Positions 7,453 to 14,286 of a stretch of 18,045 nucleotides of DNA are shown in pieces (position 1 is the stretch's first letter; every line of letters starts with the position of its first letter). The notes below the pieces were generated by a model. It ran no database searches, was not told the DNA's origin, and was given only the letters and a program-made list of their open reading frames with translations. A program made the translations under genes and the position numbers. Source of the stretch: Prevotella sp. CAG:1031 (GTDB taxonomy: Bacteria; Bacteroidota; Bacteroidia; Bacteroidales; Muribaculaceae); contig HF985615.1 in the NCBI GenBank assembly GCA_000431215.1, forward strand, positions 1-18,045, written 5' to 3'.

Positions 7453-8398
7453 AAACGCCCTGATTCTTAAGATATTCCTTGAAATCAAATGTCTCGGTAT
7501 CTACGCCTATTATTTTAGTTTTATACTCCCTACTATCTGACGACCATGATGAAGACTCATAAGCCTTAAGCACCTGTTCAGGTACAAAAATTCGTATCAT
7601 GAAAGTGAAATACATATTCCCGAATTTAGGGGGAGTAATTGCTTTGATATATATAAATCTTATACGAGACTCAAAGTCATCACCATAATCCTTATAATTG
7701 AAGTTCTCGAGGGTTGATGGCAAAGATATTGATCTCAGATTCTAACAGTTTTCAAAAGCCCCAAACCCCATATTTATAACTCCTTCAGGAATATCAATAT
7801 GCGCTAATGATGAACAATAAGAAAATGTTTCGTATTGAATTTCATTAATAGAGTTAGGCAAGTTCACTTTTTCTAAAAATTCACAGTATTGAAACGCACC
7901 ATCCCCTATTACATTTATCGAATTGGGGATATTAATTTCTTTTAATGAACTACATCCTTTGAATGCATAACCCCCAATCTTCCTAACATTATACGACACA
8001 TTATCAATCTCAATTGTCGAATATAGATCAACCTTACCTTTTAGAGTAAGTTCGATCTCGGAGCTATCATAACCGATGACTTCTATATGGCCATCGCGAA
8101 TCTCATACTTTACATAATTCAGCATGAAGGTGGTCTCATCTATTCGTCTGAAATGAGATCCGTCGGAAGTAGTGCCATCCGTATTGATAACTACCTTCTT
8201 TTCTCCTTTGTCACCGGGATTATCAGATGAACCCGGATTCTCATCTCCATCCTTATCGGGATTGTCCTTATCATCAGTATTGTCTGGAGTAACGGGTGTT
8301 TCGGGCGTCACTACCGCAGGTTCATCCTTATCACACCCCGTCAATACGACCGCCGGTAAACATAAAATCAAAGCCGCAAAAATAGATTGTTTAAGCAT
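7445..8398 (-). pseudogene. BspA-type leucine-rich-repeat surface lipoprotein, interrupted by in-frame TAG
   Basis: One reading frame of 317 codons from the ATG at 8398 to the TGA at 7445, broken by a TAG at 7742-7744 (codon 219). The N-terminus is a lipoprotein signal peptide with lipobox LTGC (Cys22). The mature start CDKDE fits the K-(D/E)2 surface-export signal of Bacteroidota. A Pro/Asp-rich linker follows (about residues 27-70), then LRR_5 repeats of 23 residues: AFKGCSSLKEINIPNSI, AFQYCEFLEKVNLPNSI, TFSYCSSLAHIDIPEGV, AFENC-stop-NLRSISLPSTL. The stop sits exactly at the serine position of the repeat. The far end (IRIFVPEQVLKAYESSSW, then KIIGVD) is a normal terminal cap of these proteins. 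As read, the product would be a 218-residue truncated lipoprotein. Single-base change, readthrough or sequencing error cannot be told apart here. Confidence 0.85.
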
Positions 8399-8449
8399 AA
8401 CTTTTTCTGTTGCCGCGGTCATCCCCTCGTTGGCTATTTTATTGACTTA

Positions 8450-8660
8450 CAAAGAAAAAGCGTAGGAATCTGTATCGGTTACCGTCCTACTGCCTGAGGC
8501 TTCTCGCATTGCCCTATTCATGTCGGACGGCAACGAAGAAGCCCTACGCTTGTATATGCAACGAGAGCATTCGGCCTCACGCCTATCACAAAGGACAGCG
8601 CCATGGCCAATGCTGATATTACATACCCACGGGCATCTACCGTTGCTCAATCCTTGACAT
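8450..8660 (-). ncRNA. Candidate structured leader RNA / attenuator upstream of the lipoprotein gene
   Basis: On the minus strand a long rod of about 94 nt (8634 to 8541) can form. It is built from GCCC/GGGC at the base, GTAT/ATAC, GCATT/AATGC, GGCC/GGCC and an apical CGCTGTC/GATA(G)GCG stem. Downstream, AGCGTAGG (8550-8543) can instead pair with CCTACGCT (8466-8459), which is followed at once by TTTTTCTTT (8459-8451), a terminator-like tract. That stem encloses a second hairpin, GGCTTCTCG...CGAAGAAGCC with TTGCC/GGCAA inside. The base of the rod and the terminator arm share 8543-8550, so the two folds exclude each other. A third pairing, GTAGGA (8462-8467) with TCCTAC (8485-8490), competes as well. 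It could be a stand-alone sRNA (6S-like rods look similar) or a riboswitch-like leader. I recognise no known family; the folds were drawn by eye. Confidence 0.4.
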
Positions 8661-8950
8661 GAATAAGAAATTTTGCGAGAATTTCGAAACGTCAAGAATC
8701 AGCGCGGATAAACGCTTTTCATTATGTTTTTGCCTCCCGCCCTCTCACCCATGACCGGGGCTTCAGGCGGTCAGCGACCGCAAATACAAGACAAAAAATC
8801 CGAAACTATATCATTCCGGCGCTCAACTGATTTAAAAATAAAAAACGTCGACAAGCATTTGCGCACGTGCCGCATTGTAGCCCCATTTCCTGTCCTTCAA
8901 AATAACCCCGCATTAAAATGTAATAGAAATTGAAGAGGTAAGTAATAAAA
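8661..8950. other. Intergenic stretch without a recognised gene
   Basis: No convincing coding frame. It holds a GC-rich hairpin at 8768-8782 (GCGGTC, loop AGC, GACCGC), a probable upstream region for the minus-strand RNA, and from about 8916 the sequence related to the Fic promoter. No clear -7 box for the minus-strand transcript was found. Confidence 0.4.
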
Positions 8951-8953
8951 TGC

Positions 8954-8961
8954 TAATTTTG
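8954..8961 (+). promoter_or_regulatory. -7 box of the DUF1016 remnant, copy of the fic promoter
   Basis: TAATTTTG within AAAATGCTAATTTTGT, which is identical to the sequence at 5426-5441. Similarity extends upstream to about 8916 with a few mismatches and gaps. The ATG of the remnant follows at 8988. Confidence 0.65.
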
Positions 8962-8987
8962 TCCTGTAAAACTGAATTTCCGGTATT

Positions 8988-9396
8988 ATGGCAAAGGAAA
9001 TAATTATTCGCCAAAGCACGGTAGATTACAATGTCGCTGTTCAGGCAATAAAAGAAGCAATCCTTCGCAGCTAATATCAGGCGGCGAAGTTAGTGAATCG
9101 TGAAATGCTGTCCCTCTACTACGGTATAGGTGGATATATTTCAGCTAATTCCGCAAAGGTTTTTGGGTACTGGAGCCATCGGAACAATCTCAGAGCGACT
9201 CCGCAAGGAGCTGCCGGGTCTTAAAGGTTTTTCGGAGAGTAACCTGAAAAATATGAGAATGTTCTATGAAGAGTGGGCCCCTGTTTTGGGGTCATCGGAT
9301 TCTACATCATCTATTTCGCCAATCATGATTGGCGAAATAGAAACAACATTACTGCATTCATCTAAATCGACAATTGGCTCCTGCAGTGCCAAATAA
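8988..9396 (+). pseudogene. Decayed, truncated DUF1016/YhcG-type nuclease gene (N-terminal part)
   Basis: The frame starts MAKEIIIRQSTVDYNVAVQ and continues AIKEAILRS, where a TAA (9072-9074) interrupts it. It resumes in the same frame as YQAAKLVNREMLSLYYGIGGYIS, then shifts frame between about 9150 and 9168 and continues as FLGTGAIGTISERL, RKELPGLKGFSESNLKNMRM and FYEEWAPVL. These blocks in order match the N-terminal DUF1016 domain of YhcG-like proteins (PDDEXK nuclease family, usually about 330-380 residues, often beside restriction-modification systems). The C-terminal nuclease domain is absent: the frame ends at 9396 inside a terminator hairpin. One nonsense codon, at least one frameshift and loss of the 3' half make it non-functional. 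The intact promoter suggests fairly recent decay. Confidence 0.8.
9310..9341. repeat. Perfect 32-bp palindrome
   Basis: TCTATTTCGCCAATCA (9310-9325) is followed directly by its exact reverse complement (9326-9341), with no spacer. It lies inside the remnant of the DUF1016 gene and has no T tract on either side. As a consequence both strands encode the same peptide ISPIMIGEI here. Confidence 0.9.
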
Positions 9397-9415
9397 ATTT
9401 GGCACTGCAGGAGCC
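9376..9415 (+). terminator. Strong intrinsic terminator before metK
   Basis: Perfect 18-bp stem, 9376-9393 (GGCTCCTGCAGTGCCAAA) with 9398-9415, loop TAAA, followed by TTTCA. It ends the upstream remnant transcript. Its right arm also contains the -33 TTTG (9398-9401) of the metK promoter. Confidence 0.8.
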
Positions 9416-9429
9416 TTTCACTATCTTTG
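9398..9429 (+). promoter_or_regulatory. metK promoter (-33 TTTG, -7 TATCTTTG)
   Basis: TTTG at 9398-9401, a 20-bp spacer, then TATCTTTG at 9422-9429: both elements match the Bacteroidales consensus at the usual spacing. The predicted transcription start is near 9435, giving a leader of about 75 nt. Confidence 0.7.
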
Positions 9430-9443
9430 TGGCCCCGAATCAC

Positions 9444-9480
9444 GGGAGTGGACAAATTTGGAATGTTTGCAACCACTCCC
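9444..9480 (+). promoter_or_regulatory. Terminator-like hairpin in the metK leader
   Basis: GGGAGTGG (9444-9451) pairs with CCACTCCC (9473-9480), 8 bp, and the 21-base loop contains a second short stem (CAAAT with GTTTG). TTTTG follows the right arm. It lies wholly in the 5' leader of metK, so it could attenuate transcription. It does not match any SAM riboswitch consensus I know. Confidence 0.5.
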
Positions 9481-9509
9481 TTTTGTCAAACAAAAAAAAT
9501 GCTAAACCA

Positions 9510-10835
9510 ATGAATTCCGAAAACTATCTTTTCACGTCGGAGTCGGTGTCGGAAGGACACCCCGACAAAGTTGCCGATCAGATCAGCGACGCTGTTCTCG
9601 ACGAGTTTCTGGCTTATGATCCGTCGAGCCGCGTTGCCTGCGAGACGCTCGTCACCACCGGGCAGGTCGTTGTTGCCGGCGAGGTGAAATCGTCGGCCTA
9701 CATCGACCTGATGGATGTCACGCGCCGCGTTATCTCGAAAATCGGCTACAACCGCTCGGAGCTTAAGTTCGACGCCGAGGCCTGCGGAGTGCTGAACGCG
9801 CTCCACGAGCAGAGCGGCGACATCAGCCGCGGCGTCGACCGCGCCACTGCCGAAGAGCAGGGCGCCGGCGACCAGGGCATGATGTTCGGCTATGCCTGCA
9901 ACGAGACTGCCAACTTCATGCCTCTGACTCTCGACCTGAGCCATATTCTTCTGCGCGAGCTGGCCGACATACGCCGCGAAGGCACAGAGATGACCTATAT
10001 CGACCCGCGCGGCGAGCGGCGCACCTATCTGCGCCCCGACGCCAAGAGCCAGGTGACGGTCGAATATACTCCCGACCATAAGCCGGTCAGAGTGACCACT
10101 ATCGTGGTGTCGACCCAACACGACGACTTCATTCGCCCGGCCGGCACCATGACGCAGGCCGAGGCCGACGAACGTATGCACGCCATCATAGCCGACGACG
10201 TCCGCCGGATCCTGCTACCGCGCGTAAAGGCGCGTCTGACGCCTGAGGTCGCAGCGCTCATCGGCGACGACATCGATCTTAAGGTCAACCCGACGGGCAA
10301 GTTCGTCATCGGCGGCCCTCACGGCGACACCGGACTGACGGGCCGCAAGATAATCGTGGACACCTACGGAGGGCGCGGAGCCCACGGCGGAGGCGCGTTC
10401 TCGGGCAAAGACCCGAGCAAGGTCGACCGTTCGGCCGCCTATGCCGCCCGCCATATTGCCAAGAATCTCGTTGCCGCCGGCGTTGCCGACGAGGCTCTTG
10501 TTCAGGTTGCCTATGCCATCGGCGTCGCCGATCCGGTGAGCCTCTATGTCGACACCAAGGGTACGGCCCGCGTCGACATGACCGACGGCGAGATCTCGCG
10601 CCGCGTGGCCGGTATCTTCCCGATGCGCCCGCGCCAGATCGAAGAGCGCCTGAAACTTCGCGCCCCGATCTACGAAGAGACGGCCGCCTACGGCCACGTA
10701 GGGCGCGAACCGCAGACGATAGTCAAGAATTTCCACTCGAATTATTCGGGCGACATCAGCATGGAGGTCGAACTCTTCACCTGGGAGAAGCTCGATTATG
10801 TCGACAAAGTCAAGGAGGCCTTCGGGCTCAGCTGA
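9510..10835 (+). CDS. metK: S-adenosylmethionine synthetase
   Basis: 441 residues, slightly longer than the E. coli enzyme (384) but in the range of Bacteroidota homologues. It makes S-adenosylmethionine from ATP and methionine, in the cytoplasm as a tetramer. The N-terminus TSESVSEGHPDKVADQISDA carries the ATP-binding His17-Pro-Asp19-Lys20. Signature GAGDQGMMFGYA begins at residue 118. The glycine-rich GGGAFSGKDPSK begins at residue 293. The ATG at 9510 begins the expected MNSENYLFTSE; the frame is open upstream but would run through the leader hairpin and terminator. Its stop overlaps the start of the next gene by one base (TGATG), so it heads the metK-DUF3822-rsmD operon. Confidence 0.97.
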   Translation: MNSENYLFTSESVSEGHPDKVADQISDAVLDEFLAYDPSSRVACETLVTTGQVVVAGEVKSSAYIDLMDVTRRVISKIGYNRSELKFDAEACGVLNALHEQSGDISRGVDRATAEEQGAGDQGMMFGYACNETANFMPLTLDLSHILLRELADIRREGTEMTYIDPRGERRTYLRPDAKSQVTVEYTPDHKPVRVTTIVVSTQHDDFIRPAGTMTQAEADERMHAIIADDVRRILLPRVKARLTPEVAALIGDDIDLKVNPTGKFVIGGPHGDTGLTGRKIIVDTYGGRGAHGGGAFSGKDPSKVDRSAAYAARHIAKNLVAAGVADEALVQVAYAIGVADPVSLYVDTKGTARVDMTDGEISRRVAGIFPMRPRQIEERLKLRAPIYEETAAYGHVGREPQTIVKNFHSNYSGDISMEVELFTWEKLDYVDKVKEAFGLS

Positions 10836-11677
10836 TGACGGTTCCGACAGATTCCTCTCTCGCTGTCAGACGGCTCATGGCCGACGCCACGCGCTGGCGC
10901 CTGGCCATGATGCTCGACGGCAATGCCCTTGAGGCGGTCGCCTGGTCGCCGGGGGGCGACGACAGCTTCATCCACCGCCGCCTGGAGCTCGACACCTCGT
11001 CGACGATCGCGCTGAAGGCACTCGAAGATGCTGTCTACGACACGCCTCTTCTGCTGGCCGACTACGGCCGCGTCGACATCCTCGTCGACGGCGACCCGCG
11101 CCTGTTCGTTCCCGCCGAAGCCATCGCGCTCGACGACGACTGCCGCCGCACTCTTGTCGAAGCGGCCTCCCCGGGATTCACCGGGGAGATCCTCTGCGAC
11201 AGTCTCCCCGCCGTCGGGGGCGCCATTCTAAGCGGCATCGACCGCGAGACTCTCGGATTCCTGCGCCGCACATTCGTCAACCCGCGCATATCGTCGCGCC
11301 TGACCCCGCCGGTCAGCTATTTCGCCGCCGCCTCGCGACGCTCCAACTCTCCGGGCATTATGGCCGTCGTTGCCGACGGCCGGCTCGACATTGTCGCCAT
11401 CGACGGCTCGCGACTCCTACTGGCCAACACGTTCCGCTGGCAATCGGTCGACGATGCCCTCTACTACATACTATGCGTGCGCCGCGAGGCCACAGCCGAC
11501 AGCGCAGCCATATATCTCGGCGGCAACGGCCCCTTGCGCGAAGAGCTTGCCGGAAAGCTGCGCCGGTTCGTAACATCGGTTATGCCGCTGGTGTTCCCCT
11601 CCGAAGCTTTCCGCACAGGCGGACGCGAAGCTATGGAATCACCTTTCGAACTCGTCATACTCCCCTTATGCGAATAA
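10835..11677 (+). CDS. DUF3822 family protein
   Basis: 280 residues; the family of this length is typical of Bacteroidota and is commonly found directly before rsmD, which is the case here. It is thought to have an actin-like/ASKHA fold, but its function is not established. The fragments PPVSYFAAASRRSNSPGIMA and YLGGNGPLREELAGKLRRF fit that picture: the second resembles the phosphate-binding glycine turn of such folds. There is no signal peptide or membrane segment. It starts one base inside metK's stop codon and ends overlapping the rsmD start by ten bases, so its translation is coupled to both. Its job may be linked to rRNA modification through rsmD; that is inference from position. Confidence 0.75.
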   Translation: MTVPTDSSLAVRRLMADATRWRLAMMLDGNALEAVAWSPGGDDSFIHRRLELDTSSTIALKALEDAVYDTPLLLADYGRVDILVDGDPRLFVPAEAIALDDDCRRTLVEAASPGFTGEILCDSLPAVGGAILSGIDRETLGFLRRTFVNPRISSRLTPPVSYFAAASRRSNSPGIMAVVADGRLDIVAIDGSRLLLANTFRWQSVDDALYYILCVRREATADSAAIYLGGNGPLREELAGKLRRFVTSVMPLVFPSEAFRTGGREAMESPFELVILPLCE

Positions 11678-12222
11678 TCAGCGGCGAATACGGACGCCGG
11701 CGCTTCGACGTGCCGCGCAATATCACCGCGCGCCCCACAACCGACATGGCGCGCGAAAACCTCTTCAACGTTCTGAGCGGCCTGACCGACTTCGACGGAA
11801 TCGACGCCCTCGACCTCTTCGGCGGCACAGGCGCCATAACCTTCGAGCTGCTGTCGCGCGGCGCCGCCTCAGTGACAACCATTGAGAAAGCCTCGGTGCA
11901 GGCGACTTTCATAGCCAGGGTAGCACGTGAGCTCGGATGCTCCGACCGTCTGCGCCTAATCCGCGGCGACGTGTTCAAATTCCTCGCCTCGCTCCCCCCG
12001 GCTCCGACGTTCGACCTCATCTTCGCCGATCCGCCCTACGACCTGCCGCGCTTCGCCGAGGTTCCGCGACTCGTTCTCGACGCCGGAATACTGCGCCCCG
12101 GCGGAATCTTCGTCATCGAACACTCGCGTGCCTACGACTTCTCCGGGCTGCCCGGCTTTGCCGACCACCGCGCCTACGGAAGTGTCAACTTCACCATCCT
12201 GCGCCGAGAAACGGCCGACTGA
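11668..12222 (+). CDS. rsmD: 16S rRNA (guanine966-N2)-methyltransferase RsmD
   Basis: 184 residues, normal for the family. It methylates G966 (E. coli numbering) in the assembling 30S subunit using SAM. MRIISGEYGRRRFDVP is the standard N-terminus, with ARPTTDMARENLFN after it. The SAM-binding loop LDLFGGTGAITFELLSRGA lies near residues 48-66 and the catalytic DPPYD motif begins at Asp121. The frame is open further upstream inside DUF3822, but the ATG at 11668 gives the conserved start and overlaps the DUF3822 stop by ten bases. Having the SAM-making metK two genes upstream makes functional sense, though the order is mainly a phylum habit. Confidence 0.95.
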   Translation: MRIISGEYGRRRFDVPRNITARPTTDMARENLFNVLSGLTDFDGIDALDLFGGTGAITFELLSRGAASVTTIEKASVQATFIARVARELGCSDRLRLIRGDVFKFLASLPPAPTFDLIFADPPYDLPRFAEVPRLVLDAGILRPGGIFVIEHSRAYDFSGLPGFADHRAYGSVNFTILRRETAD

Positions 12223-12243
12223 AAGCAAGACCGCCATAAAATC

Positions 12244-12277
12244 AAACGAGGGGATGCCTCACGGCGTCTCCTCGTTT
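12244..12277 (+). terminator. Terminator of the metK-DUF3822-rsmD operon
   Basis: AAACGAGGGGATGCC (12244-12258) pairs with 12263-12277 over 15 bp with two G-U pairs, loop TCAC. The right arm ends in GTTT. It lies 22 bases after the rsmD stop. Confidence 0.8.
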
Positions 12278-12431
12278 AGATAATAAACCAATCATTATCA
12301 CATTTCTTGCAATGGAAAAAGTAACTTTTGCTTTCGTCGTTATAACATCCCCCAACCCCGGTTTGTTTACCGCCGGGAGTATTTAACTCTTTTTACGGGC
12401 GGCGGGCAATAAAAATGCACGCAAAATTTAT

Positions 12432-12439
12432 TAACTTTG
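12432..12439 (+). promoter_or_regulatory. recA promoter -7 box
   Basis: TAACTTTG, a full match to TAnnTTTG. The predicted transcription start is near 12445 and the leader about 30 nt. No clear -33 TTTG was seen, and I see no LexA-type inverted repeat here. Confidence 0.6.
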
Positions 12440-12476
12440 CCGTCAGAAACAAATAACCGACAAAACAACCGCAACA

Positions 12477-13643
12477 ATGGCAAAGAAAACCACCTCAGCT
12501 CCGAAATCCGACGATCCGCGCCGGGCAAAACTCGAAGCGCTCAACAACGCACTGGCTAAAATCGAAAAAGACTTCGGCCGGGGTGCGATAATGAAACTCG
12601 GCGACGAGAAAATCGAAGACGTCGAGGTTATCCCTACAGGCTCTATCGGCCTCAACTACGCTCTGGGCGTAGGCGGCTATCCGCGCGGCCGAATAATAGA
12701 AATCTACGGCCCCGAATCGTCGGGTAAGACAACGCTGGCCATCCACGCCATCGCCGAGGCCCAGAAAGCCGGCGGCGTCGCCGCCATAATCGACGCCGAA
12801 CACGCTTTCGACCGTTTCTATGCCGAAAAACTCGGTGTCGACATCAACAACCTGCTCATATCGCAGCCCGACAACGGCGAACAGGCTCTCGAAATCGCCG
12901 AGCAGCTCATACGTTCGAGCGCCATCGACATCCTCGTGGTCGACTCGGTCGCCGCACTGGTTCCGAAGAGCGAAATCGACGGCGAGATGGGCGACAAGAA
13001 TGTCGGCGTTCAGGCCAGGCTTATGTCGCAGGCAATGCGAAAGCTGACCGGCGCAATCTCGCGCACCAACACGACCTGTATCTTCATCAACCAGCTGCGC
13101 GAGAAAATCGGCGTCATGTTCGGCCCGAGCGAGACCACCACAGGCGGTAACGCTCTGAAATTCTACTCGTCGGTCCGCATCGACATCCGCCCTTCGACTG
13201 CCATCAAGAAGAACGACACCATGCTCGGCAAGCTGACGAAAGTCAAGGTAACCAAAAACAAAGTGGCTCCCCCCTTCCGGCGCTGCGAGTTCGACATAAT
13301 GTTCGGCGAGGGCATCTCGCGCACGGGCGAAATCATCGACTTAGGCGTTCAGCTCGACATAATCAAGAAGAGCGGATCGTGGTTCAGCTACGACGGCTCG
13401 AAGCTCGCCCAGGGACGCGACGCCGCCAAGGACGTTCTGCGCGACAATCCTGAGCTCGCCGACGAACTCGAGCAGAAAATCATGGCAGCTCTCCACGGCA
13501 TCGAGCAATCAGGCGCAGCCTTACCCGCCAAGCCAAGCAAAGACAACTCTAAAACGGCCGATAAAGATGAAGACGTCGAGCCGGAGCTCGACGACGATTT
13601 CTCGGATCTCGACGACGAATTCAGTGTCGACGAAAATATCTGA
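12477..13643 (+). CDS. recA: Recombinase RecA
   Basis: 388 residues. It is the strand-exchange ATPase of homologous recombination. Walker A GPESSGKTTL is near residues 78-87. The VVDSVAALVPKSEIDGEMGD segment is the Walker B/L1 region, and NQLREKIGVMFGPSETTTGG is loop L2, which contacts DNA. The C-terminal DNA-gating domain follows, and the tail is strongly acidic (DEDVEPELDDDFSDLDDEF), as usual in RecA. The start ATG follows the promoter by about 40 bases. The last bases overlap the most likely start of the WbqC-family gene. Confidence 0.98.
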   Translation: MAKKTTSAPKSDDPRRAKLEALNNALAKIEKDFGRGAIMKLGDEKIEDVEVIPTGSIGLNYALGVGGYPRGRIIEIYGPESSGKTTLAIHAIAEAQKAGGVAAIIDAEHAFDRFYAEKLGVDINNLLISQPDNGEQALEIAEQLIRSSAIDILVVDSVAALVPKSEIDGEMGDKNVGVQARLMSQAMRKLTGAISRTNTTCIFINQLREKIGVMFGPSETTTGGNALKFYSSVRIDIRPSTAIKKNDTMLGKLTKVKVTKNKVAPPFRRCEFDIMFGEGISRTGEIIDLGVQLDIIKKSGSWFSYDGSKLAQGRDAAKDVLRDNPELADELEQKIMAALHGIEQSGAALPAKPSKDNSKTADKDEDVEPELDDDFSDLDDEFSVDENI

Positions 13644-14286
13644 CACCAACCCCTGCAACTCGGCGCCATGGCCTCTCGAGCCTCGGCGCCGGATTGTTCT
13701 GGCGCCGGAACTTGCCGGCTCCATAGAACGCTATGCCGCCATAGCGGCCGCCGGCGACGCTGTTGTGGCCGAAGGGCTTCCTTTCGACAAACGCCGCAAG
13801 AGCGTCCACCGCATGGCCATCGCCGACACGCGCGGACGCCTCGAGCTCACCGTGCCGATAGCGAAACCCGATTCGAGCCGCTCGGCCCGCTGGGCCGACA
13901 TCGCGCTCAGCGACCATGGCAACTGGTGGGCCGTCCACTTCACAGCGCTCGAAAGCGCCTACGGCCGCACCCCCTTCTTCGAATTCTATGCCGACAGGTT
14001 TGCGCCGCTCTACGCCGACTTTCCCGGCGGGAGCGCCGTCAGCTTCGACGCCCGTATCGAAGCCGTCATCTGCGACATTCTCGACATAAAGGCGCCGCGC
14101 CGCGACGCCGCGCTCAGCGAACGCCCCACGGCGCTTAAACCATGTCAGCTTCCCTACTGGCAAGTACGCGCCGACAAGCTCGGTTTCATCCCCGGCCTCA
14201 GCATACTCGACCTTATCTTCAATCTCGGCCCCGACGCTCAACTCTTCCTCTATGGCTGCGCCCGAAGCGGCATACTCTCCTATTAA
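13624..14286 (+). CDS. WbqC family protein
   Basis: About 220 residues. The pattern is that of the WbqC family: a DKRRKSVHRMAI segment in place of the K-x-x-x-R-N-R motif, LELTVPIAK, then SDHGNWWAVHFTALESAYG with TPFFEFYADRFAPLY, and near the C-terminus YWQVRADKLGFIPGLSILD with LIFNLGPDAQLF. The family has been linked to O-antigen or surface-sugar loci by its first member, but its biochemical activity is not established. The start is uncertain: no ATG lies at the expected place. GTG at 13624 gives a 20-base overlap with recA; an ATG at 13567 would give a 77-base overlap; and non-standard codons near 13693-13699 fit the family N-terminus (IVLAPEL) best. It probably depends on recA for translation. 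Confidence 0.75.
   Translation: MSTKISDTNPCNSAPWPLEPRRRIVLAPELAGSIERYAAIAAAGDAVVAEGLPFDKRRKSVHRMAIADTRGRLELTVPIAKPDSSRSARWADIALSDHGNWWAVHFTALESAYGRTPFFEFYADRFAPLYADFPGGSAVSFDARIEAVICDILDIKAPRRDAALSERPTALKPCQLPYWQVRADKLGFIPGLSILDLIFNLGPDAQLFLYGCARSGILSY

Noticed and set aside
7445..7723. Treating the 92-codon frame as an independent small gene
   Set aside because: It is the same reading frame as the lipoprotein gene, resumes the leucine-rich repeat right after the TAG, and would need a TTG start within a repeat.
8447..8695. 82-residue minus-strand frame with several cysteines upstream of the lipoprotein gene
   Set aside because: It would need a TTG start, shows no domain, and coincides with the region explained better as folded RNA with a terminator-like end. 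Coding remains possible if homologues are found.
8724..8933. 69-codon plus-strand frame
   Set aside because: No recognisable domain, no promoter or ribosome site, and it runs into the fic-like promoter module.
9130..9396. Treating the 88-codon frame as a separate small gene
   Set aside because: Its residues (from FLGTGAI onward) are the middle of the DUF1016 N-domain and continue the frame that begins at 8988; it is part of the pseudogene.
12312..12386. 24-codon frame before recA
   Set aside because: No conservation evidence, no ribosome site, and it lies upstream of the predicted recA transcription start.
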